A stretch of 64,000 nucleotides of DNA from positions 16,110-80,109 of the forward strand of contig NZ_RQUX01000010.1 in assembly GCF_003992115.1 (NCBI RefSeq), given 5' to 3'. Source of the DNA: Veillonella ratti (lineage in GTDB: Bacteria; Bacillota; Negativicutes; Veillonellales; Veillonellaceae). The position numbers and the translations under genes are program-made. Below are positions 26,494 to 35,224 of this stretch, piece after piece; within the stretch, counting starts at the first letter, position 1; the number at the start of each line of letters is the position of its first letter. Below the pieces are notes generated by a model, which saw nothing but the letters and a program-made list of their open reading frames with translations, was not told where the DNA came from and did no database searches.

Positions 26494-27417
26494 ATGTTAG
26501 TTGCAAGTGTACAAGCGGCTGAACCGGTGTCGAATGCAGTTAAAAACCAAGTGGCGGACAGCATGAGTTATGTGGATAAGCTTATTAATTTCTTTATCGA
26601 TCGCGGACCAAGCCTGATTGTGGCCGTCCTCATTTATATTGTGGGGCTCTATATTGCTCGTTTTATTCGTGATGTGGCCATGCGTATGATGCGCCGTGCC
26701 AACTATGATCACACGGTTGTATCGTTTGTGAGCCAAATTATTTACTACGGTGTGTTAGCTATTGTGCTTTTGACGGCTCTTAATTCGGCAGGCTTCTCGA
26801 CAACGTCCTTATTGGCAGCCTTTGGTGCCTTAGGTTTGGCCATCGGTCTTTCCTTGCAAAGCAACCTGTCAAACTTTGCATCCGGTTTGTTAATTTTGAT
26901 TTTCAAACCTTTTAAAGCGGGCGACGTGATTACGGTCGGCTCCGTAACGGGTACGGTTCGTAGCATTCAGTTCATGAATACAACCATCGTAACTAAAGAA
27001 ATGCGCACCGTATTTATTCCGAATTCCATGCTCACGTCTCAGCAGGTTACTAATGCTACGTATCAAGATACGCGCGTGGTACCGTTTGTATTTGATATCG
27101 GTTATGATAATGACCATCATAAAGCAATTGACGTTATTCGTGAGGTTATGGAGAATGATGAGCGCATCGTCAACCGCGAAATGGTTGAAATCGGCATTTC
27201 CGAATTTGGCGATAACTCCGTGCGTATCGCGGCGTATCCGGTGGTGGAAAACCGCAATTACATGCAGGTGTTCTATGATACTATGTCGTCCGTAAAAGAT
27301 CGTTTTGATGAAGAAAATATTGATATTCCATATCCTCAACGAGTTGTTCATATTCAGCGCAGTGGTCTTGATGAAAATGCGAAACCTATGAGCGATATGA
27401 GTCAATATGTAAAATAA
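26494..27417 (+). CDS. small-conductance mechanosensitive channel (MscS family)
   Basis: Osmotic safety valve in the inner membrane, 307 aa. Hydrophobic helices lie near residues 37-60 and 79-101, followed by the pore helix AFGALGLAIGLSLQSNLSNFASGLLILIF near residues 110-138, rich in Gly/Ala as in MscS TM3. The beta domain FKAGDVITVGSVTGTVRSIQFMNT comes next and then the C-terminal alpha/beta domain. AGAAAGAGAGG precedes the ATG. It lies 13 bp before a D-Ala-D-Ala carboxypeptidase gene, so the two may be co-transcribed. Confidence 0.93.
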   Translation: MLVASVQAAEPVSNAVKNQVADSMSYVDKLINFFIDRGPSLIVAVLIYIVGLYIARFIRDVAMRMMRRANYDHTVVSFVSQIIYYGVLAIVLLTALNSAGFSTTSLLAAFGALGLAIGLSLQSNLSNFASGLLILIFKPFKAGDVITVGSVTGTVRSIQFMNTTIVTKEMRTVFIPNSMLTSQQVTNATYQDTRVVPFVFDIGYDNDHHKAIDVIREVMENDERIVNREMVEIGISEFGDNSVRIAAYPVVENRNYMQVFYDTMSSVKDRFDEENIDIPYPQRVVHIQRSGLDENAKPMSDMSQYVK

Positions 27418-27430
27418 GGATTGTTAGACT

Positions 27431-28396
27431 ATGAAATGTTGGCAAAAAATAGTAAGTGTTTTTGTATTAACCGGTAGTTTGTTTACCGGTGCGGCACTAT
27501 CGGGAGTAGCGGTTTTGGCTGCTTCTGATAACGCAGTAACCTCGAAGGCTGCGGTAGCTTCGGGTAGCCGAACCGGTACGCCTGAATTAGCCAAGCAGGC
27601 AGAGGTGTTTTTGGGTGAAAAAAATAGCTCTGTAAAATCGGTTGTTGTGCCTGCTTTTGCCGCCGAAGCGGCGGTTCTGATGAATGCCGATACGGGTGAA
27701 GTATTGGTAGCCCGCAATGAAAATAAACGAATGCATCCGGCCAGCACGACTAAAATGGTGACCCTATTAACGGCCTTGAAATTACAGGGGACGCGTCTTG
27801 ATGAATTGGCGACGATAAGTCCTTATGCGGCATCCATGGAAGAATCCAATTTAGGGGTGAAAACGACAGATCAGTTGCCGTTGCAGGCTGTGGCGGAAGG
27901 CATGATGGTGGCCAGCGGCAATGACGCGGCTGTGGTAGTGGCTGAAAATGTAAGTGGCAGCGTGTATCGTTTTGCCCTGGAAATGAATGAAGTCGCCAAA
28001 GAAGCGGGCGCTACAAAGAGTCACTTTTTGAATCCTCATGGACTCACGGAAGTGGGCCATTATTCGACGGCGTTGGATTTGGCTAAAATAGCCGCATACG
28101 GCATGAATATTCCGATGTTCCGTGATTTTGTAGGCGATGATTTTTACAAAGTGCCTTATGAAAACCGTAAACCGGTTTGGGTGCGCACGACGAATCATTT
28201 TATTCGCAGCAAGTATGAAGGGGCGAATGGCCTCAAAACGGGCTACACCGAAGCCGCCGGTGAATGTTTGATTGCGTCCGCAACGCGCGACGGCCATACT
28301 TTAATCGTGGTCCTTTTGAATGACGATAATCGCTGGGTTGATGCGCCGGCATTGTTGGATTACGGTTTTGCCAAATTGGGTGTAACCGGTAAATAG
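27431..28396 (+). CDS. D-alanyl-D-alanine carboxypeptidase (penicillin-binding protein, DacF/DacA type)
   Basis: Trims the terminal D-Ala of peptidoglycan stem peptides. The 321-aa protein has a signal peptide (about residues 1-32, KCWQKIVSVFVLTGSLFTGAA). The S11 active-site triad is complete: SxxK in HPASTTKM near residue 101, SGN in MVASGNDAAV near 161, and KTG in NGLKTGYTEAAGE near 266. It ends soon after the catalytic domain and lacks the PBP5-type C-terminal domain and amphipathic anchor, so it is probably periplasmic rather than membrane bound. Confidence 0.93.
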   Translation: MKCWQKIVSVFVLTGSLFTGAALSGVAVLAASDNAVTSKAAVASGSRTGTPELAKQAEVFLGEKNSSVKSVVVPAFAAEAAVLMNADTGEVLVARNENKRMHPASTTKMVTLLTALKLQGTRLDELATISPYAASMEESNLGVKTTDQLPLQAVAEGMMVASGNDAAVVVAENVSGSVYRFALEMNEVAKEAGATKSHFLNPHGLTEVGHYSTALDLAKIAAYGMNIPMFRDFVGDDFYKVPYENRKPVWVRTTNHFIRSKYEGANGLKTGYTEAAGECLIASATRDGHTLIVVLLNDDNRWVDAPALLDYGFAKLGVTGK

Positions 28397-28504
28397 GGCA
28401 GGTCGGTGACATAAAATTGGTCGCAGCGGGGAATTTTAAATAAATTGGGAGCCGAGCAAAAGAGCTTAGCATACATAGAGATTAGGTATAGGATGAGGGA
28501 TAGT

Positions 28505-29116
28505 ATGAAAGAAGCAACAAGTAAGACCAGTGCATTTTTTGCATTTTTGCGGCGGTTGCGATTTATTCGTCGTTGGGGCTTGATGCGTAATATGGAACCT
28601 GAAAATAATCAGGAACACAGCCTTGATGTGGCGTTTATCGTTCATAACCTGGCGTTGTTACATAATTTAAACGGCGGCACGGTAGACGTTAATCGTCTGG
28701 CCGTAGCCGCTATGTATCATGATGTAAGTGAAATTTTTACCGGCGATATGCCGACGCCGATTAAGTATTTTCATCCGACGCTACGTGAATTGTACGGTCA
28801 GGTGGAACGATTGGCACAGGAGAAAATGCTCCGCACGTTGCCGGCAGAACTTCAAAAGGCCTATGAGCCGTATTTGCTGGGTGAACTCGACGAAGTAGAA
28901 ACGAAGCTTCTCAAAGCGGCTGACACGATGGCGGCGTTTATGAAATGTGCCATTGAGAAAAAGGCCGGCAATGAGGAGTTTAACGAAGCGTACGACAGCA
29001 TATTAAAAAAGCTCCACGCTATGGAGTTACCGGCAGTGGAGCAGTTTTTAACGTTATATTTGGAGCCTATGAGCGCGTCCTTGGATACGCTGAATTATTC
29101 GTCCTTAGACGAATGA
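28505..29116 (+). CDS. HD-domain 5'-deoxynucleotidase (YfbR family)
   Basis: Dephosphorylates deoxynucleoside 5'-monophosphates; 203 aa from the ATG at 28505, similar to the ~199 aa of YfbR. An ATG 12 bases earlier is also possible. Motifs: NMEPENNQEHSLDVAFIVHNL near residues 34-54 (metal His), AAMYHDVSEIFTGDMPTP near 74-91 with the HD pair, and LLKAADTMAAFMKC near 139-152. The 3' end overlaps the convergent queG gene by 22 bp, inside a small palindrome. Confidence 0.88.
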   Translation: MKEATSKTSAFFAFLRRLRFIRRWGLMRNMEPENNQEHSLDVAFIVHNLALLHNLNGGTVDVNRLAVAAMYHDVSEIFTGDMPTPIKYFHPTLRELYGQVERLAQEKMLRTLPAELQKAYEPYLLGELDEVETKLLKAADTMAAFMKCAIEKKAGNEEFNEAYDSILKKLHAMELPAVEQFLTLYLEPMSASLDTLNYSSLDE

Positions 29117-30075
29117 TGGTTAGCTGATGCGGGTGTTACGTCGGCTGAGTCGGTAGGACCGGCAGATTCAGTAGCGGTGATGGCGCTGGTGGTTAGAGTG
29201 TCGGCTACATAACCGGTATTGCGCAGCAGTACGGCTTTACCGCGCCACGAGAAAGCACGGTCTCCATAGGCCGCTTTGAAGGTCTTATTGGTAAGGCCTT
29301 CAAGCGTTGCCGGACTGACATAGGGCTCAATGGTTTGAAATTCCGGAATTGGCGTGGTAGGCACATTGCGGTTGTGCGGGCACACTTCCTGGCAAATGTC
29401 ACAGCCCCAGATGAGCGGCGTTTTTTGAATAATAGCCACTTCATGAGGCGGCAAGTCGCCTTTTTTCTGGGTAAGATAACTTTTGCAGGTTTCAAAACCG
29501 AATTCTTTACGGCCCAGTGATTGGCCGGGGCAGGCGTTAATACAGCGGTTGCAGCCATAGCAGGTACCGGGCATCGGCGTGTCCGGCGTGAGCTCGCAGG
29601 AGGTCAAAAGGGTGCCGATAGAGGTATAGCTGCCCCAAACGGGATGGATGAGGGCGCGGTTTTTACCAAACACGCCAAGACCCGCGAGGTATGCCACATA
29701 GCGGTCGGCCATGGGGGACGTATCGCAGTGAATTTCAAATTCCACGGTGCTGTCTATTTCCTGTAAGGCTGTGCCGAATCGCTTGAGGTACTCGGGAATG
29801 ACCAGATGATAGTCGGGGCCCCAGGCGTAACGCGGTAAATTGATGGGCTCATCGGTTTTCACATAGTACGGAAAGAGGCAAACGATGGCACTCTTAGGTG
29901 ACTGTAACGCCGTATTGGCGGTGAGTCGTTCCTCTAATGTGCCGTTGATGAACGGACAGGGATTGGCGGTGTCGATATAGTTTGCCGCATCGTCCGGTAA
30001 CGGCCATGGCGCAATGCCTACGGCGGGAATATTTAATTTTTTGGCTATTTGAAAAATGTCGTTTCGTGTTATCAT
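29095..30075 (-). CDS. queG: epoxyqueuosine reductase
   Basis: Iron-sulfur, cobalamin-dependent enzyme for the last step of queuosine tRNA modification; 326 aa from the ATG at 30075. Two 4Fe-4S motifs are seen: CYGCNRCINACPG near residues 176-188 and CDICQEVCPHN near 229-239; DTSPMADRYVAYLAGLGVFGKN near residue 120 forms part of the corrinoid site. The length is shorter than the ~380 aa of enzymes with a C-terminal HEAT extension. The last ~30 residues are Thr/Ser/Ala-rich and low complexity. The frame is open 30 bases further upstream to a TTG but neither start has a good ribosome site. Confidence 0.9.
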   Translation of the reverse strand: MITRNDIFQIAKKLNIPAVGIAPWPLPDDAANYIDTANPCPFINGTLEERLTANTALQSPKSAIVCLFPYYVKTDEPINLPRYAWGPDYHLVIPEYLKRFGTALQEIDSTVEFEIHCDTSPMADRYVAYLAGLGVFGKNRALIHPVWGSYTSIGTLLTSCELTPDTPMPGTCYGCNRCINACPGQSLGRKEFGFETCKSYLTQKKGDLPPHEVAIIQKTPLIWGCDICQEVCPHNRNVPTTPIPEFQTIEPYVSPATLEGLTNKTFKAAYGDRAFSWRGKAVLLRNTGYVADTLTTSAITATESAGPTDSADVTPASANHHSSKDE

Positions 30076-30143
30076 AATACAGTTATTATGACAAATTTTC
30101 CTCAAAAAAGCGAGAATTTTATGTATTGCTGACGGTAGACTTT

Positions 30144-30149
30144 TATAAT
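30144..30149 (+). promoter_or_regulatory. candidate -10 element upstream of the molybdenum hydroxylase operon
   Basis: A perfect TATAAT 48 bases before the first hydroxylase gene. No convincing -35 at 16-18 bp, so the promoter may need an activator, or the match may be chance in AT-rich DNA. Confidence 0.4.
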
Positions 30150-30197
30150 AAAAGTGTACAACAATTCAAGTTTTATAGGTATAATTAGGAGGACATC

Positions 30198-30986
30198 ATG
30201 TTGATGTATCGGCAATTATTGCAGCCGAAGACGGTTGCCGAGGCTTATGAAATGGCCTTGAAATTTAAAACAGCTCCATTTTTGGCCGGCGGTTGTTGGA
30301 TCGGCTTAGGGAAATGGCGTTGGCCTTCGGTTATTGATATGAGCGGGTTGGGACTTGATTATATTCGTGAAGAAGACGATTATTATGCTATCGGTGCCAT
30401 GGCCACGCAAGGTGACGTGGAACGGTTTGCGCCGTTTCAGACTTATGCGAAAGGCCTTTTGGTAAAAGCTGTGCATCCGATCTTGGGCGTGCAATTTCGC
30501 AATATGGCCACTATGGGAGGATCCGTGGCGGCACGCTTCGGTTTTTCGGATATTTTACCCGCTTTATTGGCTTTAGAAGCAGAAGTCGTGCTTCATCAGA
30601 ACGGCGTCATGCCATTATCCGAGTACATGAATTTTAAGGAAAAAGATGTGCTCGTTGAAATCCGTGTGCCTAAGAAAGTAACAGCCGTGGCTATTAATAC
30701 TTTGCGTAAATCGACGAGCGATTTTCCGTTTTTGACCGGCTCTCTTCGTAAAGATGAAACGGGTTATCATATTTATATCGGCTGTCGTCCCGCAGCAGTG
30801 CGTGAAGCGGTTAAGGCCGGTGAATTATTGAGTGCCAAAGGGATTGCGGCTCTCGACGAGGCGATGACCGCCGCAGCCGATGAAATCGCGTTTCAGACGA
30901 ATTCTCATGCGTCGGCAGACTATCGCGCAGCTATGACAAAGGTATTGGTAAAACGTTTGGTGCAGGAGGTAGAGCAGTGGACGTAA
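30198..30986 (+). CDS. molybdenum hydroxylase FAD-binding subunit (xanthine dehydrogenase family)
   Basis: Medium subunit (262 aa) of a three-subunit xanthine dehydrogenase/CoxM-type hydroxylase, passing electrons from the iron-sulfur subunit through FAD. FLAGGCWIGLGKW near residues 33-45 corresponds to the first FAD loop, and ATMGGSVAARFGFSDILPALLAL near 104-126 to the second. AGGAGGACATC precedes the ATG. The end overlaps the next gene by 10 bp, so the three subunits are translationally coupled. Confidence 0.9.
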   Translation: MLMYRQLLQPKTVAEAYEMALKFKTAPFLAGGCWIGLGKWRWPSVIDMSGLGLDYIREEDDYYAIGAMATQGDVERFAPFQTYAKGLLVKAVHPILGVQFRNMATMGGSVAARFGFSDILPALLALEAEVVLHQNGVMPLSEYMNFKEKDVLVEIRVPKKVTAVAINTLRKSTSDFPFLTGSLRKDETGYHIYIGCRPAAVREAVKAGELLSAKGIAALDEAMTAAADEIAFQTNSHASADYRAAMTKVLVKRLVQEVEQWT

Positions 30987-31432
30987 GTTTGATAATAAAT
31001 GGTAAAAAACTACAAGTGTCGGTTGAACCGGATGAAATGTTATTGACTACATTGCGCGGTCAAGGCTATTTCAGTACGCGTCGCGGTTGCGATACGCTGA
31101 ATTGCGGCCTTTGTACAGTATGGCTGGATGGTAAGACTATCTTATCTTGTTCCTATCCGACCTATCGGGCGTCAGGTCATGAAGTGACAACTTTGGAAGG
31201 CCTCGCCGATGAAGCAGCGCTTTTAGCGGATTGTTTGGCTGCCGAAGGGGCTGATCAATGCGGCTATTGCACGACGGGCATGATGATGAGTGCCATGGCG
31301 TTACGCCGTCAAAATCCGAATCCCACAGACGAAGAAATTAAAGATTTTCTCGTAGGTAATTTATGCCGTTGTACCGGTTATGAATCGCATTTACGCGGCA
31401 TTCGTCGTTACTTGGAGGAGGTAGAGGCATGA
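30977..31432 (+). CDS. molybdenum hydroxylase 2Fe-2S subunit
   Basis: Small electron-transfer subunit, 151 aa, with two 2Fe-2S clusters. The plant-ferredoxin-type cluster has cysteines in RRGCDTLNCGLCTVW and ILSC (about residues 36-58); the second in QCGYCTTGMMM and GNLCRCTGY (about 95-133). Its length and order match the CoxS/XdhB-type subunit. It overlaps its neighbours on both sides (10 bp and 4 bp), with GCAGGAGGTAGAG as ribosome site. Confidence 0.95.
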   Translation: MDVSLIINGKKLQVSVEPDEMLLTTLRGQGYFSTRRGCDTLNCGLCTVWLDGKTILSCSYPTYRASGHEVTTLEGLADEAALLADCLAAEGADQCGYCTTGMMMSAMALRRQNPNPTDEEIKDFLVGNLCRCTGYESHLRGIRRYLEEVEA

Positions 31433-33741
31433 GTGAAGAGTTAAAGGCGCGCCAACATGTAGGCAAGTCTTATAAAAAAGTAGATGCCGCTACAATTTTG
31501 AGCGGTCGTGCTGCGTATACTGAAGATTTTGTGCCACCTCACGCGTTGGTTATTAAGGTACTCCGTAGTCCTCATCCGATGGCTAAAATTTTAGACATTA
31601 ATGCTACGGCAGCTCTAAAATTACCGGGTGTGGAAGCGGTTTTCACCTATAAAGATGTGCCGAAGACGCGGTTTACTTTGGCAGGTCAATCCTATCCGGA
31701 ACCATCCGCCTATGATTCCTTGATTCTGGATCAGTATGTACGTTATGTAGGTGATGCGGTAGCTCTCATCGTAGCGAAGGACGAAGCTACAGCTTTGCAG
31801 GCCATGAAAGTAGTACGGGTGACTTATGATGTGATGGAGCCGGTTCTCGATATGCGTACTGCGCTGGACCATCCGACGGTGATTCATCCGGAAGATGATC
31901 TTCATTACAATATGCCCGTAGGCGGCGATCCGAAGCGCAACTTGGCATGTTCTTACAGTCGTGTGGTAGGCGATATTGAAGGCGAATTGGCTAAGTGTGA
32001 TTATGTGGTGGAAGACACCTATTTTGACCAAGCTACCTTGCAGACGGCGATGGAAACATTCCGCACCTTCTGTACGCTCGATCAGTTCGGTCGTTTAGTT
32101 TGTACCAGTTCGACGCAAATTCCGTTCCATGTGCGTCGGCATATTGCCCGAGCCTTGGAAATTCCCGCTACGAAAGTGCGCGTAATTAAACCGCGTATCG
32201 GCGGTGGCTTTGGATCTAAGCAAACAGCCTGTACGGAACTATATGCCGCTTTTGTCACTTGGACTTTGAAAAAACCGGCCGTTTTGATTTATGACCGCCA
32301 TGAAGCTAATAACTGTTCAACCAGTCGTCATGCTCGTGAATGGAAGATTCGTTTGGGTGCCACTAAAGACGGTATCATTCAAGTTATCGACATGGTGTCT
32401 ATCTCGGATGCCGGTGCTTACGGCACTCACGCATTTACCACCTTTACGGCGGGCGAACATAAATCGGTACCGCTTTACAATAAGGGCAAAGCGGTTCGCT
32501 ATGAATCTAATATTGTGTACACCAATCACATGGCTGGCGGTGCGTTCCGTGGTTATGGTGCTACAGAAGCCTTGTGGCCTTTGGAATGTGCCGTAACGAA
32601 ATTGGCTAAGAAAATGGGCGTCGATGAAATTGAATTACGCCTTAAAAACCTTATTAATGTGGGTGAACGTTCGCAGGTTTACGCACCGGACGAAGTGCTT
32701 GAATCCGGTCTTTTGAAAGAAGCGATTGCGAAAGCCAAAACGATGGCCCGTTGGGATGAACGCCCGCACAGTTGGCAGATTGACGAAACTCATCGCGGCG
32801 GCTTGGGCGTGGCTTTGGCCTTCCAAGGGTCCGGTGTAGCCAATGTGGATACGGCATCGGTAGAAATTAAGCTCCAAGATGACGGTTATTACACTTTGTA
32901 TACCGGTTCCACTGACATGGGCACTGGGGCTAACACGATTTTGATGCAGATGGCCTGTGAAGTATTGGGCTGTCCGATTGACCATATGACTTGCTATGAA
33001 GCAGATACCGACGTAGTACCGTTCGATCCGGGTTCTTATGCGTCCAGTACAACCTATGTAACGGGAACGGCCACTAAATTGGCAGCGGAAGATTTACGGG
33101 CTAAATTGCTTAAGACGTTTGCTATGTATTTAGAAGTGGCCGAAGAAGATATTGATTTTGACGGTGTAACGGCTAGAACCAAGGATGGTCAAAAATCCAT
33201 GACGACCCAGGAATGGGCGCCGAAGTTGATGGTCAGCTTTGGTCATGAAGCACAGCAACTCGTTGGTTTTGCCACCTGGGGCAGCCATACGTCACCGCCA
33301 CCGTTCATGGTAGGTATTGCGGAAGTGAGCGTCGATACGGAAACGGGTCAGGTAACACCGCTTGATTATTATGCCGTAGTAGATTGTGGTACGGTGGTGA
33401 ATCCGAAGCTTGCCAAAGTGCAGGCGGAAGGCGGTATCGTGCAGGGCATCGGTATGGCTTTGACGGAAGAAATTAACTATTCCAGTACGGGCCGTTTGGA
33501 AACTAATAATCTGATGCGTTATAAGATTCCGACCCGCCTCGATATGGGAACGCTCCATGTAGATTTTGTAGAATCGCATGAGCCAACCGGGGCTTTCGGT
33601 GTGAAATCTATTGGCGAAGTAGTCATTAACACATCCTGTCCGGCCATTCAAGGGGCCATCTTAAATGCTTGCGGCGCAGAATTAACTACATTACCTATGA
33701 TTTCAGAAAAGGTATTTCAGGCCTTGATGGCGAAACAATAA
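31429..33741 (+). CDS. molybdenum hydroxylase large (molybdopterin-binding) subunit
   Basis: Catalytic subunit of 770 aa of the xanthine dehydrogenase/aldehyde oxidase superfamily. Motifs: GRAAYTEDFVPPHALVIKVLRSPHP at the N-terminal domain (residues ~25-50), GGGFGSKQTACTELYAAF near residue 260 for the Mo-cofactor domain, GGAFRGYGATEALWPLE near 366-382, and the general-base Glu in FGVKSIGEVVINTSCPA near residues 723-739. No in-frame TGA suggests a selenocysteine; in enzymes of this type selenium is a labile cofactor atom. The substrate (purine, nicotinate or other heterocycle) cannot be told from sequence. The yqeB and yqeC genes downstream argue for a selenium-dependent enzyme. Confidence 0.92.
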   Translation: MSEELKARQHVGKSYKKVDAATILSGRAAYTEDFVPPHALVIKVLRSPHPMAKILDINATAALKLPGVEAVFTYKDVPKTRFTLAGQSYPEPSAYDSLILDQYVRYVGDAVALIVAKDEATALQAMKVVRVTYDVMEPVLDMRTALDHPTVIHPEDDLHYNMPVGGDPKRNLACSYSRVVGDIEGELAKCDYVVEDTYFDQATLQTAMETFRTFCTLDQFGRLVCTSSTQIPFHVRRHIARALEIPATKVRVIKPRIGGGFGSKQTACTELYAAFVTWTLKKPAVLIYDRHEANNCSTSRHAREWKIRLGATKDGIIQVIDMVSISDAGAYGTHAFTTFTAGEHKSVPLYNKGKAVRYESNIVYTNHMAGGAFRGYGATEALWPLECAVTKLAKKMGVDEIELRLKNLINVGERSQVYAPDEVLESGLLKEAIAKAKTMARWDERPHSWQIDETHRGGLGVALAFQGSGVANVDTASVEIKLQDDGYYTLYTGSTDMGTGANTILMQMACEVLGCPIDHMTCYEADTDVVPFDPGSYASSTTYVTGTATKLAAEDLRAKLLKTFAMYLEVAEEDIDFDGVTARTKDGQKSMTTQEWAPKLMVSFGHEAQQLVGFATWGSHTSPPPFMVGIAEVSVDTETGQVTPLDYYAVVDCGTVVNPKLAKVQAEGGIVQGIGMALTEEINYSSTGRLETNNLMRYKIPTRLDMGTLHVDFVESHEPTGAFGVKSIGEVVINTSCPAIQGAILNACGAELTTLPMISEKVFQALMAKQ

Positions 33742-33794
33742 AAGGTAGGTATTTAATTTCGAGCTAAACGTGCTCGTGCTGAGGAGGAACGGCC

Positions 33795-34553
33795 ATGATG
33801 ATTCAAGCTAAACATTGGAATTCGTTGATTGAACCGGGGATTACAGCCATTGTAGGGGCTGGCGGTAAGACAACTGTATTGTCTAAATTGGTAGAATATG
33901 CAGGTTTAATAGGACAACCGACATTAGTTACGACGACTACCAAACTGTATGAATCTCAGGTAGCTTTGTGGAATCCCTATTACGGGACTGATTTTAATGA
34001 TGCGGAAGATGCATGTCACAAAGCTATGCAGCGGGGACGGTGTGCAGCTTGGTTCAGCGGTGTGGACGGCACCAAAGTAACCTCATTGAAGCCCCAGGCT
34101 ATTGATGCGATGTATATGGTACATCCAAACTGGCAAATTTTGGTTGAGGCGGACGGTGCTAAAGAAAAATGGGTAAAAGCACCAAAAACGACGGAACCGA
34201 TTATTCCATCCAAAACGACGACTACCATCGGGGTAGTAAATTTACAAATGCTCGGCACTGAACTTACGGAGGAACATGTTCATAATTTAGGCGCAGTAGC
34301 GCAGATTATGGAACGTGCCGAAGGGGCCGTAGTAACGCCATCCATGTTGGCCCGTTTGGTACTGCATCCGCAAGGTCTGTTCCAGTATAGCCAAGGTAAG
34401 CGAATTTTATTCTGTACCGGTTATGATACGGTGCAGCATCGCATTATCGATTCCTTCCTTGACGCTTTAGCGGACAGCAAATTCTCTATGATTGTTTTGG
34501 CCGACGGCTATAAAGCCAGCTGTGAAATTGCCCGTGTCATTCAGTGGCAATAA
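33795..34553 (+). CDS. yqeC: putative selenium-dependent hydroxylase accessory protein YqeC
   Basis: A 252-aa protein with a P-loop-like AIVGAGGKTTVLSKL near residues 14-28 and LVEADGAKEKWVKAPKTTEPIIP near 115-137, matching YqeC. YqeC is tied by gene context in many genomes to selenium-dependent molybdenum hydroxylases, but its biochemical role is unproven. GAGGAGGAACGGCC precedes the ATG. It follows the large subunit by 53 bp and begins the maturation part of the operon. Confidence 0.88.
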   Translation: MMIQAKHWNSLIEPGITAIVGAGGKTTVLSKLVEYAGLIGQPTLVTTTTKLYESQVALWNPYYGTDFNDAEDACHKAMQRGRCAAWFSGVDGTKVTSLKPQAIDAMYMVHPNWQILVEADGAKEKWVKAPKTTEPIIPSKTTTTIGVVNLQMLGTELTEEHVHNLGAVAQIMERAEGAVVTPSMLARLVLHPQGLFQYSQGKRILFCTGYDTVQHRIIDSFLDALADSKFSMIVLADGYKASCEIARVIQWQ

Positions 34554-34612
34554 AAGGGGCCTAAGTTTAGGTATCAGCAAGGCTAAAAATTGATAGTGAT
34601 TAGGAATACACA

Positions 34613-35224
34613 ATGGAAATTGATGTAGTGATTTTGGCGGCCGGACTCAGCCGCCGTATGGGGACCTCCAAAGTCTTGTTGCCATGGCGCGGAGGTACTC
34701 TGTTAGAAGCCGCCTGTCAGGTATACGGTGGCTTGGGAGGCAAACAAATTGTAGTTATAGGGGGAGAACGGGCAGAGGAAGCGGCACGCATAGCAAATGC
34801 AAGTGGCTTTACTGCTGTTTATAACGAAAAACCGGAAGAGGGGCAAAGTCGTTCATTGGCTCTGGGAATCGCCGCCCTGGCCGATTCCTCAAGGCCGGTG
34901 CTTTGCGCCGTGGCGGATCAACCGCTGATGACTAAAGAGGCGGCAGGGCAAATGCAAGTTGCTTACAGTAAACTTGAGCAAAACGATAAGCCCATTCTGT
35001 GTCCCTTGTACGGACCGAATAAAGAAAGGGGCAATCCGGTTATTTTTTCACCTGATTGGAAAGACGCTTTACAACAGTTAGTGGGGGATGAAGGGGGTCG
35101 CCGTCTGATTCGAGGGGCGGCTAAAGAGTATGTGCATTTTATCGAAATTTCAGAACCTATCGGCGTCGATGTAGATACGCCGTTTGAATATGAACAGTTG
35201 TATAATAGGCGAGGAAAAATATGA
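34613..35224 (+). CDS. MocA-like nucleotidyltransferase (molybdopterin cytidylyltransferase family)
   Basis: NTP-transferase of 203 aa; the family attaches CMP or another nucleotide to molybdopterin for hydroxylase maturation. The N-terminal nucleotide loop ILAAGLSRRMGTSKVLLPW lies near residues 6-24, CAVADQPLMTKEA near residues 99-111 carries the metal Asp, and GNPVIFSP near 138-145 is conserved. The match to MocA is clear; CMP specificity is inferred. The stop overlaps the yqeB start by 4 bp. The ribosome site is weak, so translation may be coupled. Confidence 0.88.
   Translation: MEIDVVILAAGLSRRMGTSKVLLPWRGGTLLEAACQVYGGLGGKQIVVIGGERAEEAARIANASGFTAVYNEKPEEGQSRSLALGIAALADSSRPVLCAVADQPLMTKEAAGQMQVAYSKLEQNDKPILCPLYGPNKERGNPVIFSPDWKDALQQLVGDEGGRRLIRGAAKEYVHFIEISEPIGVDVDTPFEYEQLYNRRGKI

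Noticed and set aside
31429..33741. Selenocysteine codon in the molybdenum hydroxylase large subunit
   Set aside because: No in-frame TGA; the frame is continuous for 770 codons.
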